Part shown: positions 45,430 to 55,457 of the stretch, one piece after another
Layout: each line of letters opens with the position of its first letter
How positions within the stretch are numbered: the stretch's first letter is position 1
Translations under genes and position numbers: made by a program
Source of the DNA: Triglochin maritima
Taxonomy: Eukaryota; Streptophyta; Magnoliopsida; Alismatales; Juncaginaceae
Direction of reading: 5' to 3'
NCBI GenBank assembly: GCA_963682175.1
Contig: OY821771.1
Location: 24,634,201-24,698,200, forward strand
Length of the DNA: 64,000 bases
The notes under the pieces: model-generated
What the model was told of the DNA's origin: nothing
Seen by the model: the letters and a program-made list of their open reading frames with translations, nothing else
The model's database searches: none

Positions 45430-47390
45430 TGAACAACATGCACAACAAGAAAAGGAGGTGATTCCTCCTTCACCTTTGATTGTAGGAGTGATTTCTACCG
45501 ATTCATACAAAGATCCATGCCAACAAAAAGGAGAAAATGGGAGTCCAAGGTTGCGGGTAGGGCAGCAACAACAACAAAAACAACTTGCAAAAGGAAAGGA
45601 GGTGGCTCCTCCATCACCTCCACGAAAGTGGTCCGAGCTTTTCACTCAACAACCAAAGCCACAAACGTCGTTGGAGTTTGTTCCACCAATGGAGCGTGGA
45701 GGAGCAAAGGTGGCAGCCATTACATGTGGGGATATGGAGGAAGCACTTGGCGCGTGGAAGGAGGTGCTAATGGGGTCTTTTGTGGGTTTCAACCCCCACC
45801 TTCCCACCCTTGAGAAGCATCTCACTAAGCTATGGAGGGTGTCCGGGTCCTTGGAGATTGTTAGGCGAGGGGGCAACATGATGATCTTCCGGTTCACGTT
45901 GGATTCCGACCGGCGTTTTGCTCTAGAGAATGGGCCATGGTTCGTTAAGGGGGCGCCTCTCATACTAAAACCATGGTCGGCCGAGAAGAAGGACCAAGAC
46001 AAAATAGGGGCTGTCCCGATTTGGATTCGCTTCCCCGAGCTCGATCTCAAGTTTTGGTCAAGGAAGCTTATTGGAACCCTTGCTAGTGTCCTAGGCAATC
46101 CACTCTTCATGGATGAAAACACGGCGATGGGTAGAAGGCTTGCATATGCTCGGGTTTGTATTGAAGTCCAAGGTACGTTTGATTATCCACCACATGTTCT
46201 TGTTGCAAATGAGAAGGAAGAAGGAGAGGTGGTGCGCGTTGAGTACGAATGGAAAACACCATATTGCTCACTTTGTTCCACCTTTGGACATAATGAAGGT
46301 GTGTGCAAGGGTGGGGGATCACGCAACATGGGAAAGAAAACATGGGTAGTGAAGGGAAGCAACACAAAGGAGGGAAGTAGAGGTGGTGAGGGAAGCGAAA
46401 GCATGCATGGAACCCTACCAAAGGAGCTCGAGTTTGAAGAGGGAGCTAGAGGAGAAAGGAGGGAGCTAGAGGTTGAAGAAGATGGCCCACAAACAAAGGA
46501 GAATGGGGGAGATTTTGTTGGTTTGGGGGGTCCACATGAGGAAAACAAAAGGGGTTGGTCGTTGGTAGGTGGGAAAAGATGTCCAAATGGGGAAAATCAC
46601 GTGAAGGCTATATATAGGAGGGGACAAGGCAACTTTCCACCCACTACCAAGGTTGGGGAAAGCTTGCAACGGTCTCCAACACTTCTTGTCTCTTGTGGGG
46701 CTGAAAGTACACTAGGGGAAGTGGATTTTAATGGCAAGGACAATGAGGTACCATTAGCATGCACAATGGGAAGGGAGGAAGATCTCTTTTCGTCACAAAC
46801 AAATGGGGAAGGTTTTCAACCAATGGAACAAGAGATGAGTGGAGGGGCAAAAGGGAGTGGGAGTTTGGATCACCTAATGGGACAAAAGGTGAGTGGAGGG
46901 GCTGAGGTGAGTGGGCAATTGCATCTAATCCATGTGTTAGGGGATGGAGAAAACGAAATTGAGGGTGCACCAAAGGAAGGGGGTGTTTGTGGGAGTTTAC
47001 GTGGGAAGAGTGCATGGGGAGTGTGGGTCTATGGAAGCACGTGATTTTGATGTGGGGAAGGGTAATGCAAAGCATGGGAGGATGAAGGTGTCGCATGCAC
47101 CACCATGCAAGACCTCTACGACCTTGTGCTCTCCAAATAAATATGATGTGTTGGCCCCATGTGGGGAGGAAAGTGTGCACGAAAAGAAAGGAAGTAGGAT
47201 GGAGGACGAGGCTTCTAGTGGGAAGGAAGTCGGTTTGGCAAGCATATTGCACTCCCCCCCATCTTCGGTTGATCTAGAGAATGCCTCTCCTCCGGATACA
47301 TTTAGGCATGTGCGGGAAGGTGAATTGGTGAAACGAAAGAAAGCAAGCAAGGGTATGAAGGGACCTCGGTCCCCTCCACCACAATCATGA
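45287..47390 (+). pseudogene. LINE-3 ORF1, one 2-bp deletion
   Basis: The start ATG (45287) opens a 585-codon frame. N-terminus: two related units with (L)IVGV-STDS-KD (residues 5-17 and 64-76) flank a poly-Gln tract encoded by CAA repeats (about 45385-45429). Then PPRKWSELF (112-119), a DUF4283-like domain (about 130-310) and the knuckle C327-X2-C330-X4-H335-X4-C340. Near 47013 the sequence reads AAGAGTGCATGG where the mosaic element has AAGAGTGTGCATGG. The loss of TG sends the frame to a stop at 47044, while the original protein continues in another frame (to 47390, ending GPRSPPPQS). The nucleic-acid-binding core is intact; about 110 C-terminal residues are lost or replaced. Confidence 0.9.
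47360..47390 (+). promoter_or_regulatory. Hairpin plus ATGA stop/start overlap, LINE-3
   Basis: GGGAC-CTCG-GTCCC (47360-47373), a 13-base spacer, then ATGA (47387-47390). Both reading frames are open here, so the overlap is directly visible: ORF1 TGA 47388-47390, ORF2 ATG 47387-47389. Confidence 0.65.
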
Positions 47391-50300
47391 AGCTACTTTG
47401 TTGGAACGTGCGGGGTGCCAATCTCTCGGGGCGCACGCATATGTTTCGTAGCAAGATAAGACGAGAGAATCCGGATGTGGTTTGCTTTGTTGAGCACAAA
47501 GTGAAGAGCGGTAAACTTCCAAATTTTGCACGCGCGGTTTGGGGAAATGGGAGTTGGTGCACGAATAATGATGTGTGTCCATGTGGTCGAATAATAATCA
47601 TGTGGAAGGAGGAGGTGATAAAGATGGAACGACGAAGCGCATCGAATCAATACATTCAAATGAGGGGTGAAGTTTGCGCAAATGGCCTCAAAGTGGACCT
47701 TTTCTTCATCTATGGTGCTAACAACTACTTGGAGAGGAGAAGACTTTGGGAGGAGGTTAAAGCTAGCCGACCACCTATAGACATTCCTTGGTTGGTGGTA
47801 GGTGACTTTAATTGTATTCGTTGGGATCATGAAAAGAGTGGAGGAGGAGGCTTCACCTTGAGGGCTATGAAGGACTTCAATGAATTCATTGAGGAATCCG
47901 AGCTTTTGGAGGTGCGCACGGTTGGGGAGGAGTTCACTTGGTCCAATTCGTCGAGGGGAGTGGCACGAATTGATCGGGCATTATGCTCCAAAGAATGGGT
48001 GGAATGCTTTCCGGAATGCTTTTGCACGGTTGGGGAGAATGAACTAAGTGATCACCGACCCTTGGTGGTTAGATGTGATCGGGAGGGCGTGAAAAAGAAG
48101 AAGGCATTTCGGTTTGTGAATGCATGGACAAGAGAGGAGGACTTCCTTGATGTGGTTCGGAAAGCGTGGGGAGTGTATGTGGAGGGCACACCAATGTTCA
48201 AAGTGGTGGGAAAGCTTGATGAGGTGCGAGTGGCGCTTAAGAGTTGGGCTAATGGGAAATTCGGGAAGACAAAGGAATGGGCAAGCAAGGCGAGGGAGGC
48301 ACTTGAGGAGGTGCGGAGAGACCTCATGGTGGATCCAAACTCAGCCACGTTGGGTGTCAAGGAGCGGGCATGCATAGATGACTTCACAAAAGCTTTGTCC
48401 TTTGAGGAATCACTTGTGCGACAAAAGTCAAGAATCCAATGGCTGAATGAGGGTGACTCAAACTCTCGCTTCTTCCATGCAACCTTGCGTGTGAGGAGGG
48501 CGATAAATACAATAAGATGCGTGGAGGAGGGAGGCGAGGTGATCGAGGAGGAGGGGGCAATTCGGGAGGCATTTCGGAATCGTTTAACCTTGCTCTTCTC
48601 CAACCGAGCCCCAACGACACCATTTTACACTAACGTTTGTTTTCCTTGTCTTACTAGGTCCGAGGGTGAATTTCTCACCCATGCCGTGTCCGAGGAGGAG
48701 TTGGAAGGGGTGGTGATGAGAAGTAATGATGATAAGGCACCGGGGCCGGATGGGTTTAATGCACGTTTCTTTAAAGCCTCTTGGTCGGTGATAAAAAAGG
48801 AGGTGTTCAATGGTGTTGCTTCAGCAATGAGGGACATGAAGATCCTCAAGCGCATCAACTACACGTCTATTACACTCATTCCAAAGAAGACAACTCCAAA
48901 GTGTGTAGATGACTATAGGCCCATCTCATTATGCAACATGCTCTACCGGTATATGTCGAAGATTATGGCCAATCGCTTGAAGAGTGTATTGCCACGGTTG
49001 GTGAGAGAGGAGCAAAGTGCGTTCGTTAAGGGGCGCAATATCGGGGATAATATTCTCTTGGCACATGAGTTGTGCCATAATATGCATCTTGACGTGGGGA
49101 GAGGACGCATGTGCCTACAACTTGACCTTAGGAAGGCGTATGACTCGCTATCTTGGGAGTTCTTGGATGCGGTTCTTGCACGCTTTAACTTCCCCTCGAA
49201 ATGGAGAAGATGGGTGGCGGCTTGTTTGAGAGCTTCTTTTGTGGTGAATGTGAATGGACAAAATTCAGCCTCGTTTGTGGCAACCAATGGGTTAAGGCAA
49301 GGGGACCCGATGGCACCCTACCTCTTTGTTCTTAGCATGGAAGTTCTTAGTGCCCTTTTCAAGGAGGAGGTGGCTGCCGGACGACTCACCCCACTAAGGT
49401 GTGGAAGAGAACAGATTTCTCACCTTTTATTTGCCGATGACGTGATGGTTTTCGCCGAAGCTACAAAGGAGAACGCGATTACTATTAAGCGCATCATGGA
49501 CAAGTTTGAAGCTATGTCGGGTCTCCGGCTAAATACGGAGAAGAGCAACCTATTCTTAGGAGGGGACCATAGGGAGAAAGAGTGGATTGCTGAATTCCTT
49601 CAAATGAAACCGGTGGCACTACCGGTTAGGTACCTTGGGCTGCCATTGATATCCTCTCGTTTGAGTAAACGACATTGCCAAAGACTTGTGGAGAAGGTGA
49701 GGGCAAAGTTAAGTGAGTGGAGGAGGGGTCTTCTATCTATGGCGGGTAGGGTGGAGTTGGTTAGGAGTGTGCTTGTCTCCTTTAGTGTATTTTGGACTTC
49801 AGCCTTCTACATTCCACGAAGCATATTGTATGAGATTGAGCATATCATGTCGCACTTCATTTGGGGGGGAGAAAAAAAGATGGTGCTAGTATCTTGGAAG
49901 GACATATGTACTACAAAGCAAGAGGGTGGGCTTGGCCTTCGACGTCTCACCGAGTGGAATGATGCCGGGTTGCTGCGATTATTTTGGTTGGTTGCGGCAA
50001 ACCAATCATCACTTTGGGTTAAGGCCATCCGGAGCAAGTATTTGTGCAACAAGAGTGTGTGGCATGCTAGGCCACCGGCTAGTTGTTCATGGGCTTGGAG
50101 AGGCGTACTACGACTCCAAGCCAAAGCAAGGGAAACATTCTTCTTTGAGATTGGGGATGGCACAAATGTGCGCTTCTTTGAGGACCCATGGTGTGGGAGG
50201 CCTTTCATTTGCGAGGAGCAAGGCTCTAGGTTCCAATACGATATGGGGGTACCCATGGCCACAAGGGTGTCCTACTTCTTGGGAGAGGAGGGATGGCGGC

Positions 50301-50962
50301 TGCCATTTCCTAAGTCACGCTTCATGGAGGACCTTTGGCAAAGGGTGCGAGGAATTAAGCCTACGGGGGGAGGGGATGTACTTTGTTGGGAGGAGAGTAG
50401 GAGGAAGGCCTTCTCCCTAAAGGCCGCATGGAAATCAATCCGAAGAGAGGGGCCGAGAGTGGGCTGGTCCCATGGGGTGTGGCACTCCCTTGCTATCCCT
50501 CGAGTCTCCTTATGTGTGTGGAGAGCTATGAGAAATCGGCTACCTACCATGGACTTACTTTGGGCACGACACAAACATGTGATCTCTCGGTGTGCACTTT
50601 GCAAGTGTGCGGGGGAGAGTGTGGAGCACCTATTTTGGGAGTGTAGCTTTTCAAAAGAAGTGTGGCATGGGATTCTTGATGTATTACGGATTCGTGGAGT
50701 GGGAAGTGATGTAATCCATGACGAGCTTGAAAGGATTATTTCGGCATCAAGGACCACGATGGACAAGCACATGGCACGACTAGCATATGGTAGCACAATT
50801 TACTTACTCTGGCAAGAGAGGAACATGCGGGTGATGGAGGGGCAGCAACGACCGGCCTCCCTCGTGGTCCACAACATCAAGGAGATGGTTAGATTGAAGG
50901 CCACTACAAGCAAGCAAAATGATCATGATGTGTGTGAGGAGATTAGAGTGAGATGGTTGTAA
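47387..50962 (+). CDS. LINE-3 ORF2: endonuclease, reverse transcriptase and zf-RVT protein, open frame
   Basis: 1191 codons without interruption. Endonuclease: N7 in WNVRGAN, E36 in EHKVK, D140 and N142 in VGDFN, D222-H223 in LSDH. Reverse transcriptase: PGPDGFNARFF near 453, RPISLCNMLY near 511, catalytic D580 in LDLRKAYD, GLRQGDP near 635, and D684-D685 in FADD. Zinc finger: C1069-X2-C1072-X8-H1081-X4-C1086. No RNase H follows. Relative to LINE-2 it lacks four residues (ETRI) just before the conserved IDR of the endonuclease, a 12-bp in-frame deletion at about 47967, which might impair cleavage. It would act in target-primed reverse transcription. It starts at the ATG that overlaps the ORF1 stop and places WNVRGAN six residues in, as in the family. 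Confidence 0.92.
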   Translation: MKLLCWNVRGANLSGRTHMFRSKIRRENPDVVCFVEHKVKSGKLPNFARAVWGNGSWCTNNDVCPCGRIIIMWKEEVIKMERRSASNQYIQMRGEVCANGLKVDLFFIYGANNYLERRRLWEEVKASRPPIDIPWLVVGDFNCIRWDHEKSGGGGFTLRAMKDFNEFIEESELLEVRTVGEEFTWSNSSRGVARIDRALCSKEWVECFPECFCTVGENELSDHRPLVVRCDREGVKKKKAFRFVNAWTREEDFLDVVRKAWGVYVEGTPMFKVVGKLDEVRVALKSWANGKFGKTKEWASKAREALEEVRRDLMVDPNSATLGVKERACIDDFTKALSFEESLVRQKSRIQWLNEGDSNSRFFHATLRVRRAINTIRCVEEGGEVIEEEGAIREAFRNRLTLLFSNRAPTTPFYTNVCFPCLTRSEGEFLTHAVSEEELEGVVMRSNDDKAPGPDGFNARFFKASWSVIKKEVFNGVASAMRDMKILKRINYTSITLIPKKTTPKCVDDYRPISLCNMLYRYMSKIMANRLKSVLPRLVREEQSAFVKGRNIGDNILLAHELCHNMHLDVGRGRMCLQLDLRKAYDSLSWEFLDAVLARFNFPSKWRRWVAACLRASFVVNVNGQNSASFVATNGLRQGDPMAPYLFVLSMEVLSALFKEEVAAGRLTPLRCGREQISHLLFADDVMVFAEATKENAITIKRIMDKFEAMSGLRLNTEKSNLFLGGDHREKEWIAEFLQMKPVALPVRYLGLPLISSRLSKRHCQRLVEKVRAKLSEWRRGLLSMAGRVELVRSVLVSFSVFWTSAFYIPRSILYEIEHIMSHFIWGGEKKMVLVSWKDICTTKQEGGLGLRRLTEWNDAGLLRLFWLVAANQSSLWVKAIRSKYLCNKSVWHARPPASCSWAWRGVLRLQAKARETFFFEIGDGTNVRFFEDPWCGRPFICEEQGSRFQYDMGVPMATRVSYFLGEEGWRLPFPKSRFMEDLWQRVRGIKPTGGGDVLCWEESRRKAFSLKAAWKSIRREGPRVGWSHGVWHSLAIPRVSLCVWRAMRNRLPTMDLLWARHKHVISRCALCKCAGESVEHLFWECSFSKEVWHGILDVLRIRGVGSDVIHDELERIISASRTTMDKHMARLAYGSTIYLLWQERNMRVMEGQQRPASLVVHNIKEMVRLKATTSKQNDHDVCEEIRVRWL

Positions 50963-51145
50963 TGTGACTTACCCGTGTGTGGGGAGCCTACTTTAAGTTT
51001 TGTAGGATAGACATGTTTGTAATGCTGGCCTAGCATGTTTTTGTATCCGATTATGTAGAGTAGCATAATCCGAATTTGTAATTTTCAGCACCTTTGTGCT
51101 ATATATACACATGGAGGCTCGCCTCCCTTTTTGATTTGCAAAAAA
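50963..51145 (+). other. LINE-3 3' UTR
   Basis: GATTATG...CATAATC (about 51049-51070) and the terminal GGAGGC-TC-GCCTCC (51113-51126) can pair. The last TTTTTGATTTGCAAAA has one change relative to LINE-2 (GC to GA) that weakens the final small stem. Confidence 0.7.
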
Positions 51146-52292
51146 AAATGGGGAAAGAAGGAGAGAGGGAGAGACGGAGGGAGAGAGCTAGAAGGAGAAG
51201 GAGAGAGAGGAGAGGTGGACAGAGGGGGAGAGAGTGAGAAGGGCAAGGAGAGAGGGAGGAGAGATGGAGAAGTAGAGAGAACAATAGAGAAGGAGAGCGA
51301 TAAGGAGCGAAACGGAGAAGGGGAGAGAGTGAATTAGAGCGAGAAGTGGAGAGAGGAGAGAGAAGGAGACTGTGAATGAAGGAAAAGGAGAGAGACATAG
51401 AGAAGGAGAGAGGGCGAGGGAGTCGGTAAGTGAGCTAGACGGAGAAAGACAAGGAGAAGGAGAGAGAGAAGGAAGAGGAGACTGGAAGGGAAGGAGAGAA
51501 GGAAAGAGGGAGGGAGAAGTAGAGACAAAAGGTAAGGAGAGAGAGAAATAGAGAGAAGGAGAAGGGGGAGAGACAAGGAGAACGAGAGGAGTGAGAGAGA
51601 GTGAAGGCGACGGAGAGGAAAAGAAAAGGGAGGAGGAGAGAGAAGAACAAGCGAAGCAGGAGGAGAGAGATGAGAGAAAGAGAAGGAGGGAGGAGAAGGA
51701 GACGAGAAGGAGAAGGAGAGAGAGGACAGGGAGAGAAGAATAAGGTCGCACAGAGAGAAGGAGAAGGGGAGAGTAGATAAGGAGTGAGAGGGGAGGACAA
51801 TGGGAGTGAGAGGGGAGGAGAGCGAGAAGGAGACGAGGAGAGGAGGGACAGGGGAGGAGGAGGAGGAGAGAAAAGGAAAGAGAGAGAAGAAGGAGGAGAG
51901 CGAGAGAGTACGATAGAGTGAGAGAGGAGGGGAGAGTGAGATGGACAAGCAGAGAGAAGTAGAGGGAGAGGGAGGAGGGAAGGAGACGGAGAGAGGGAGA
52001 AGAGCGGAGATGGGAAGGAGAAGGAGAGAGAGGGAAGAGAAGAGAAGCAAAAGGAGAAGGCAAGCGAGGGAGAGAGAGACAAGAGAGAGAAGGAGAAGGA
52101 AAAGGGGAAAGAGAAGGAGGGGTATTGAAGTAGAGGAGAAGGAGAGAGAGGGAAGGAGATTGAAGATGAAGAGTGAAGGATAAGGAGAGAGAAGATACAA
52201 GATAGAAGGGAAGAGAGAATCAGAGAGAGGAGTGAGAAGGAGAGAGCGCGGGGAAACAAGAGAGTGGAAAACAAGGAGAAGGAGGGGGAGAG
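51146..52292 (+). repeat. GA-rich satellite, block F (about one monomer)
   Basis: Resumes in phase after LINE-3 and runs to GGAGGGGGAGAG, where the mosaic LINE begins. GGTCGCACAG is near 51745, with ATGGGAGTGAG, both right-domain variants. Its right end is in a different phase from the satellite after the mosaic LINE. Confidence 0.93.
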
Positions 52293-52524
52293 GAGAGTAG
52301 AAGAAGAGGGAAAAAGAAAATAGAGAGATGTGCGTCCCTAGGGTTTCTAGGGCCGTTTTTCATCATTTTTCCACCTAAATCCACCTAAATCGAGCGTTTT
52401 CTTTCTTTTTCTTGCTGTTATGGAGCGTGCTTTGATTGTGGGAGTGGTTTCTACCGATTCCCACAAAGATTCACGTCAACAAGATAGGAAAGATGGGTGT
52501 CAAAGTTCACGGGTTGGGCAACAA

Positions 52525-52562
<38 letters not shown>

Positions 52563-54311
52563 TGAACAACATGCACAACAAGAAAAGGAGGTGATTCCTC
52601 CTTCACCTTTGATTGTAGGAGTGATTTCTACCGATTCATACAAAGATCCATGCCAACAAAAAGGAGAAAATGGGAGTCCAAGGTTGCGGGTAGGGCAGCA
52701 ACAACAACAAAAACAACTTGCAAAAGGAAAGGAGGTGGCTCCTCCATCACCTCCACGAAAGTGGTCCGAGCTTTTCACTCAACAACCAAAGCCACAAACG
52801 TCGTTGGAGTTTGTTCCACCAATGGAGCGTGGAGGAGCAAAGGTGGCAGCCATTACATGTGGGGATATGGAGGAAGCACATGGCGCGTGGAAGGAGGTGC
52901 TAATGGGGTCTTTTGTGGGTTTCAACCCCCACCTTCCCACCCTTGAGAAGCATCTCACTAAGCTATGGAGGGTGTCCGGGTCCTTGGAGATTGTTAGGCG
53001 AGGGGGCAACATGATGATCTTCCGGTTCACGTTGGATTCCGACCGTCGTTTTGATCTAGAGAATGGGCCATGGTTCGTTAAGGGGGAGCCTCTCATACTA
53101 AAACCATGGTCGGCCGAGAAGAAGGACCAAGACAAAATAGGGGCTGTCCCGATTTGGATTCGCTTCCCCGAGCTCGATCTCAAGTTTTGGTCGAGGAAGC
53201 TTATTGGAACCCTTGCTAGTGTCCTAGGCAATCCACTCTTCATGGATGAAAACACGGCGATGGGTAGAAGGCTTGCATATGCTCGGGTTTGTATTGAAGT
53301 CCAAGGTACGTTTGATTATCCACCACATGTCCTTGTTGCAAATGAGAAGGAAGAAGGAGAGGTGGTGCGCGTTGAGTACGAATGGAAACCACCATATTGC
53401 TCACTTTTTTCCACCTTTGGACATAATGAAGGTGTGTGCAAGGGTGGGGGATCACGCAACATGGGAAAGAAAACATGGGTAGTGAAGGGAAGCAACACAA
53501 AGGAGGGAAGTAGAGGTGGTGAGGGAAGTGAAAGCATGCATGGAACCCTACCAAAGGAGCTCGAGTTTGAAGAGGGAGCTAGAGGAGAAAGGAGGGAGCT
53601 AGAGGTTGAAGAAGATGGCCCACAAACAAAGGAGAATGGGGGAGATTTCGTTGGTTTGGGGGGTCCACATGAGGAAAACAAAAGGGGTTGGTCGTTGGTA
53701 GGTGGGAAAAGAGGTCCAAAAGGGGAAAATCACGTGAAGGCTATATATAGGAGGGGACAAGGCAACTTTCCACCCACTACCAAGGTTGGGGAAAGCTTGC
53801 AACGGTCTCCAACACTTCTTGTCTCTTGTGGGGCTGAAAGTACACTAGGAGAAGTGGATTTTAATGGCAAGGACAAGGAGGTACCATTAGCATGCACAAT
53901 GGGAAGGGAGGAAGATCTCTTTTCGTCACAAACAAATGGGGAAGGTTTTCAACCAATGGAACAAGAGATGAGTGGAGGGGCAAAAGGGAGTGGGAGTTTG
54001 GATCACCTAATGGGACAAAAGGTGAGTGGAGGGGCTGAGGTGAGTGGGGAATTGCATCTAATCCATGTGTTAGGGGATGGAGAAAACGAAATTGAGGGTG
54101 CACCAAAGGAAGGGGGTGTTTGTGGGAGTTTACGTGGGAAGAGTGTGCATGGGGAGTGTGGGTCTATGGAAGCACGTGATTTTGATGTGGGGAAGGGTAA
54201 TGCAAAGCATGGGAGGATGAAGGTGTCGCATGCACCACCATGCAAGACCTCTACGACCTTGTGCTCTCCAAATAAATATGATGTGTTGGCCCCATGTGGG
54301 GAGGAAAGTGT
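52293..54311 (+). mobile_element. Mosaic LINE, left half (subfamily A, 5' end and most of ORF1)
   Basis: Starts with GAGAGTAGAAGAAGAGGG and the 5' UTR GTGCGTCCCTAGGG, and is almost identical to LINE-3 up to GAGGAAAGTGTG. At 54310-54312 it switches to a different LINE. ORF2 and the 3' end of this copy are missing. Confidence 0.9.
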
Positions 54312-54483
54312 GTTATGGGAAGACCACTCTACATGGACGAAAATACGGCTTTGGGTAGAAGGTTGGCGTATGCACGTGTGTGTGTGGAGGTGCCATGTAC
54401 GTTTGATTACCCTCCAATGGTTCGAGTGCAAATTGAAGGAGGAGAGGTGGAGGAAATTGCAACAGAGTACGAATGGAGGCTAG
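52420..54483 (+). pseudogene. Mosaic LINE ORF1 of subfamily A, cut at the junction
   Basis: The open frame is 687 codons, but only about 630 belong to the subfamily A ORF1. The remaining ~57 codons after 54312 are out-of-frame reading of the second LINE. It includes the IVGV-STDS repeats, poly-Gln (about 52518-52562), PPRKWSELF and the DUF4283-like domain. The second Cys of the zinc knuckle is replaced: CSLFSTFGHNEGVC here against CSLCSTFGHNEGVC in LINE-3, a TGT to TTT change near 53407. It does not have the TG deletion that breaks LINE-3 ORF1 near 47013, so that lesion is private to LINE-3. Confidence 0.88.
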
Positions 54484-55457
54484 GCTATTGTGATGAGTGC
54501 AAGGAGTTTGGTCACGTTCATGAGAAGTGCCCGAGGAGAGCAAAAGGAGAAAATCATGGTGGAGTGGGTGTGAAGGGAAAGAGGAAGGAATGGGTGGTAG
54601 TTGGAAGGAAAGGAAGGGAAGTGGGTGGTTCCGATGATCTAGGAGGCGAGGGAGGGGTGATGGGCGTCGAAGACAAGGAAAATGAGGAAATTTTGGTGGT
54701 AGTTGAGCTCGCCGGAGTTGGGGCGGCTGCTGGCGCCGGCTCGCCGGAGATGGCTGGTCAGGGAGTCGGAGGGGAGGTGTATGCTGGAGTTGGACCAAGT
54801 GGGAATGAGCAAGGGGGACAAAAAGCAAAAGAAGGGGGACAAATTATGAAAAAGCAAAAGGGTGTCATAAAAGGTACTAAGGTGTGCTTTGTGGAAGAGC
54901 CAATCATAGGGGTGGAATTCAAAAATCATGGGGGGACCAAAAGTGCCTTGCAAGAGAAAGAAACAAACAAGGAGGTGACACTTGGCATGGTTAAAGAGAA
55001 GGGATTGGAGTTATGCTCTAGTGAGGGAATTAAAAATGGGAGTGGAAATTTATGTGGAGTTGTGGTGGATGAGGAGGTGTCACGTGATTTTGAGGAGAGG
55101 GAATTGCATATTTCTCATGCAAAGGACGGCTGGATTGCACCAAGAAAATTGGTGCGTCAACTAGAGGAGGGGTTACCTAGTGTGGAGTGTGACCTTGGAG
55201 AAGCACTAAGTAAGGGCCGGTTTGAAGTGTTGAGTGGATTGGTGGATGTGGGTTTTTTTGACGAAGAGGAGGGTGAAGGAAAGGTGGAGGAGAAGAAAAG
55301 AATGGTTGCAAGGGTTTCCTCTCCACCTCCTTCGGTGGACCTTGAATCCATTTCTCCACAACCCGAGGCATTCAAAGCTATACGGGCGAAGGTGGGGGCA
55401 CAACAAAAGGCAATGCGAGGCGGAAAGGGACCCCGGTCCCCTACACCAAAATCATGA
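54312..55457 (+). pseudogene. Mosaic LINE ORF1 of subfamily B, N-terminally truncated
   Basis: About 380 codons, open from the junction to TGA 55455-55457. It holds the end of the DUF4283-like domain, an intact knuckle CDECKEFGHVHEKC (CX2CX4HX4C), and an acidic C-terminal region ending VDLESISPQPEAFKAIR...GPRSPTPKS. The N-terminal half is absent and the left partner joins in another frame, so no fusion ORF1 is made. Its ATGA overlaps the ORF2 start. Confidence 0.87.
55427..55457 (+). promoter_or_regulatory. Hairpin plus ATGA stop/start overlap, mosaic LINE
   Basis: GGGAC-CCCG-GTCCC (55427-55440), a 13-base spacer, then ATGA (55454-55457), with both frames open. The loop differs from LINE-2 and LINE-3 while the stem is kept. 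Confidence 0.62.

Larger units (their letters stand above)
45099..51145 (+). mobile_element. LINE-3: nearly intact plant L1-type LINE, subfamily A, with tRNA-derived 5' end
   Basis: A 6.05-kb insertion bounded by a 14-bp target duplication. From the left: an antisense tRNA-Leu 5' half, a purine-rich leader of about 60 bp, a short 5' UTR (GTGCGTCCCTAGGGTTTCTAGG...), ORF1 (45287-47390) with a single 2-bp loss, ORF2 (47387-50962) fully open, a 183-bp 3' UTR, and about eight A. It is the best-preserved element in the window and very similar over 5' UTR and ORF1 to the left half of the mosaic element, so both moved recently. Confidence 0.93.
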
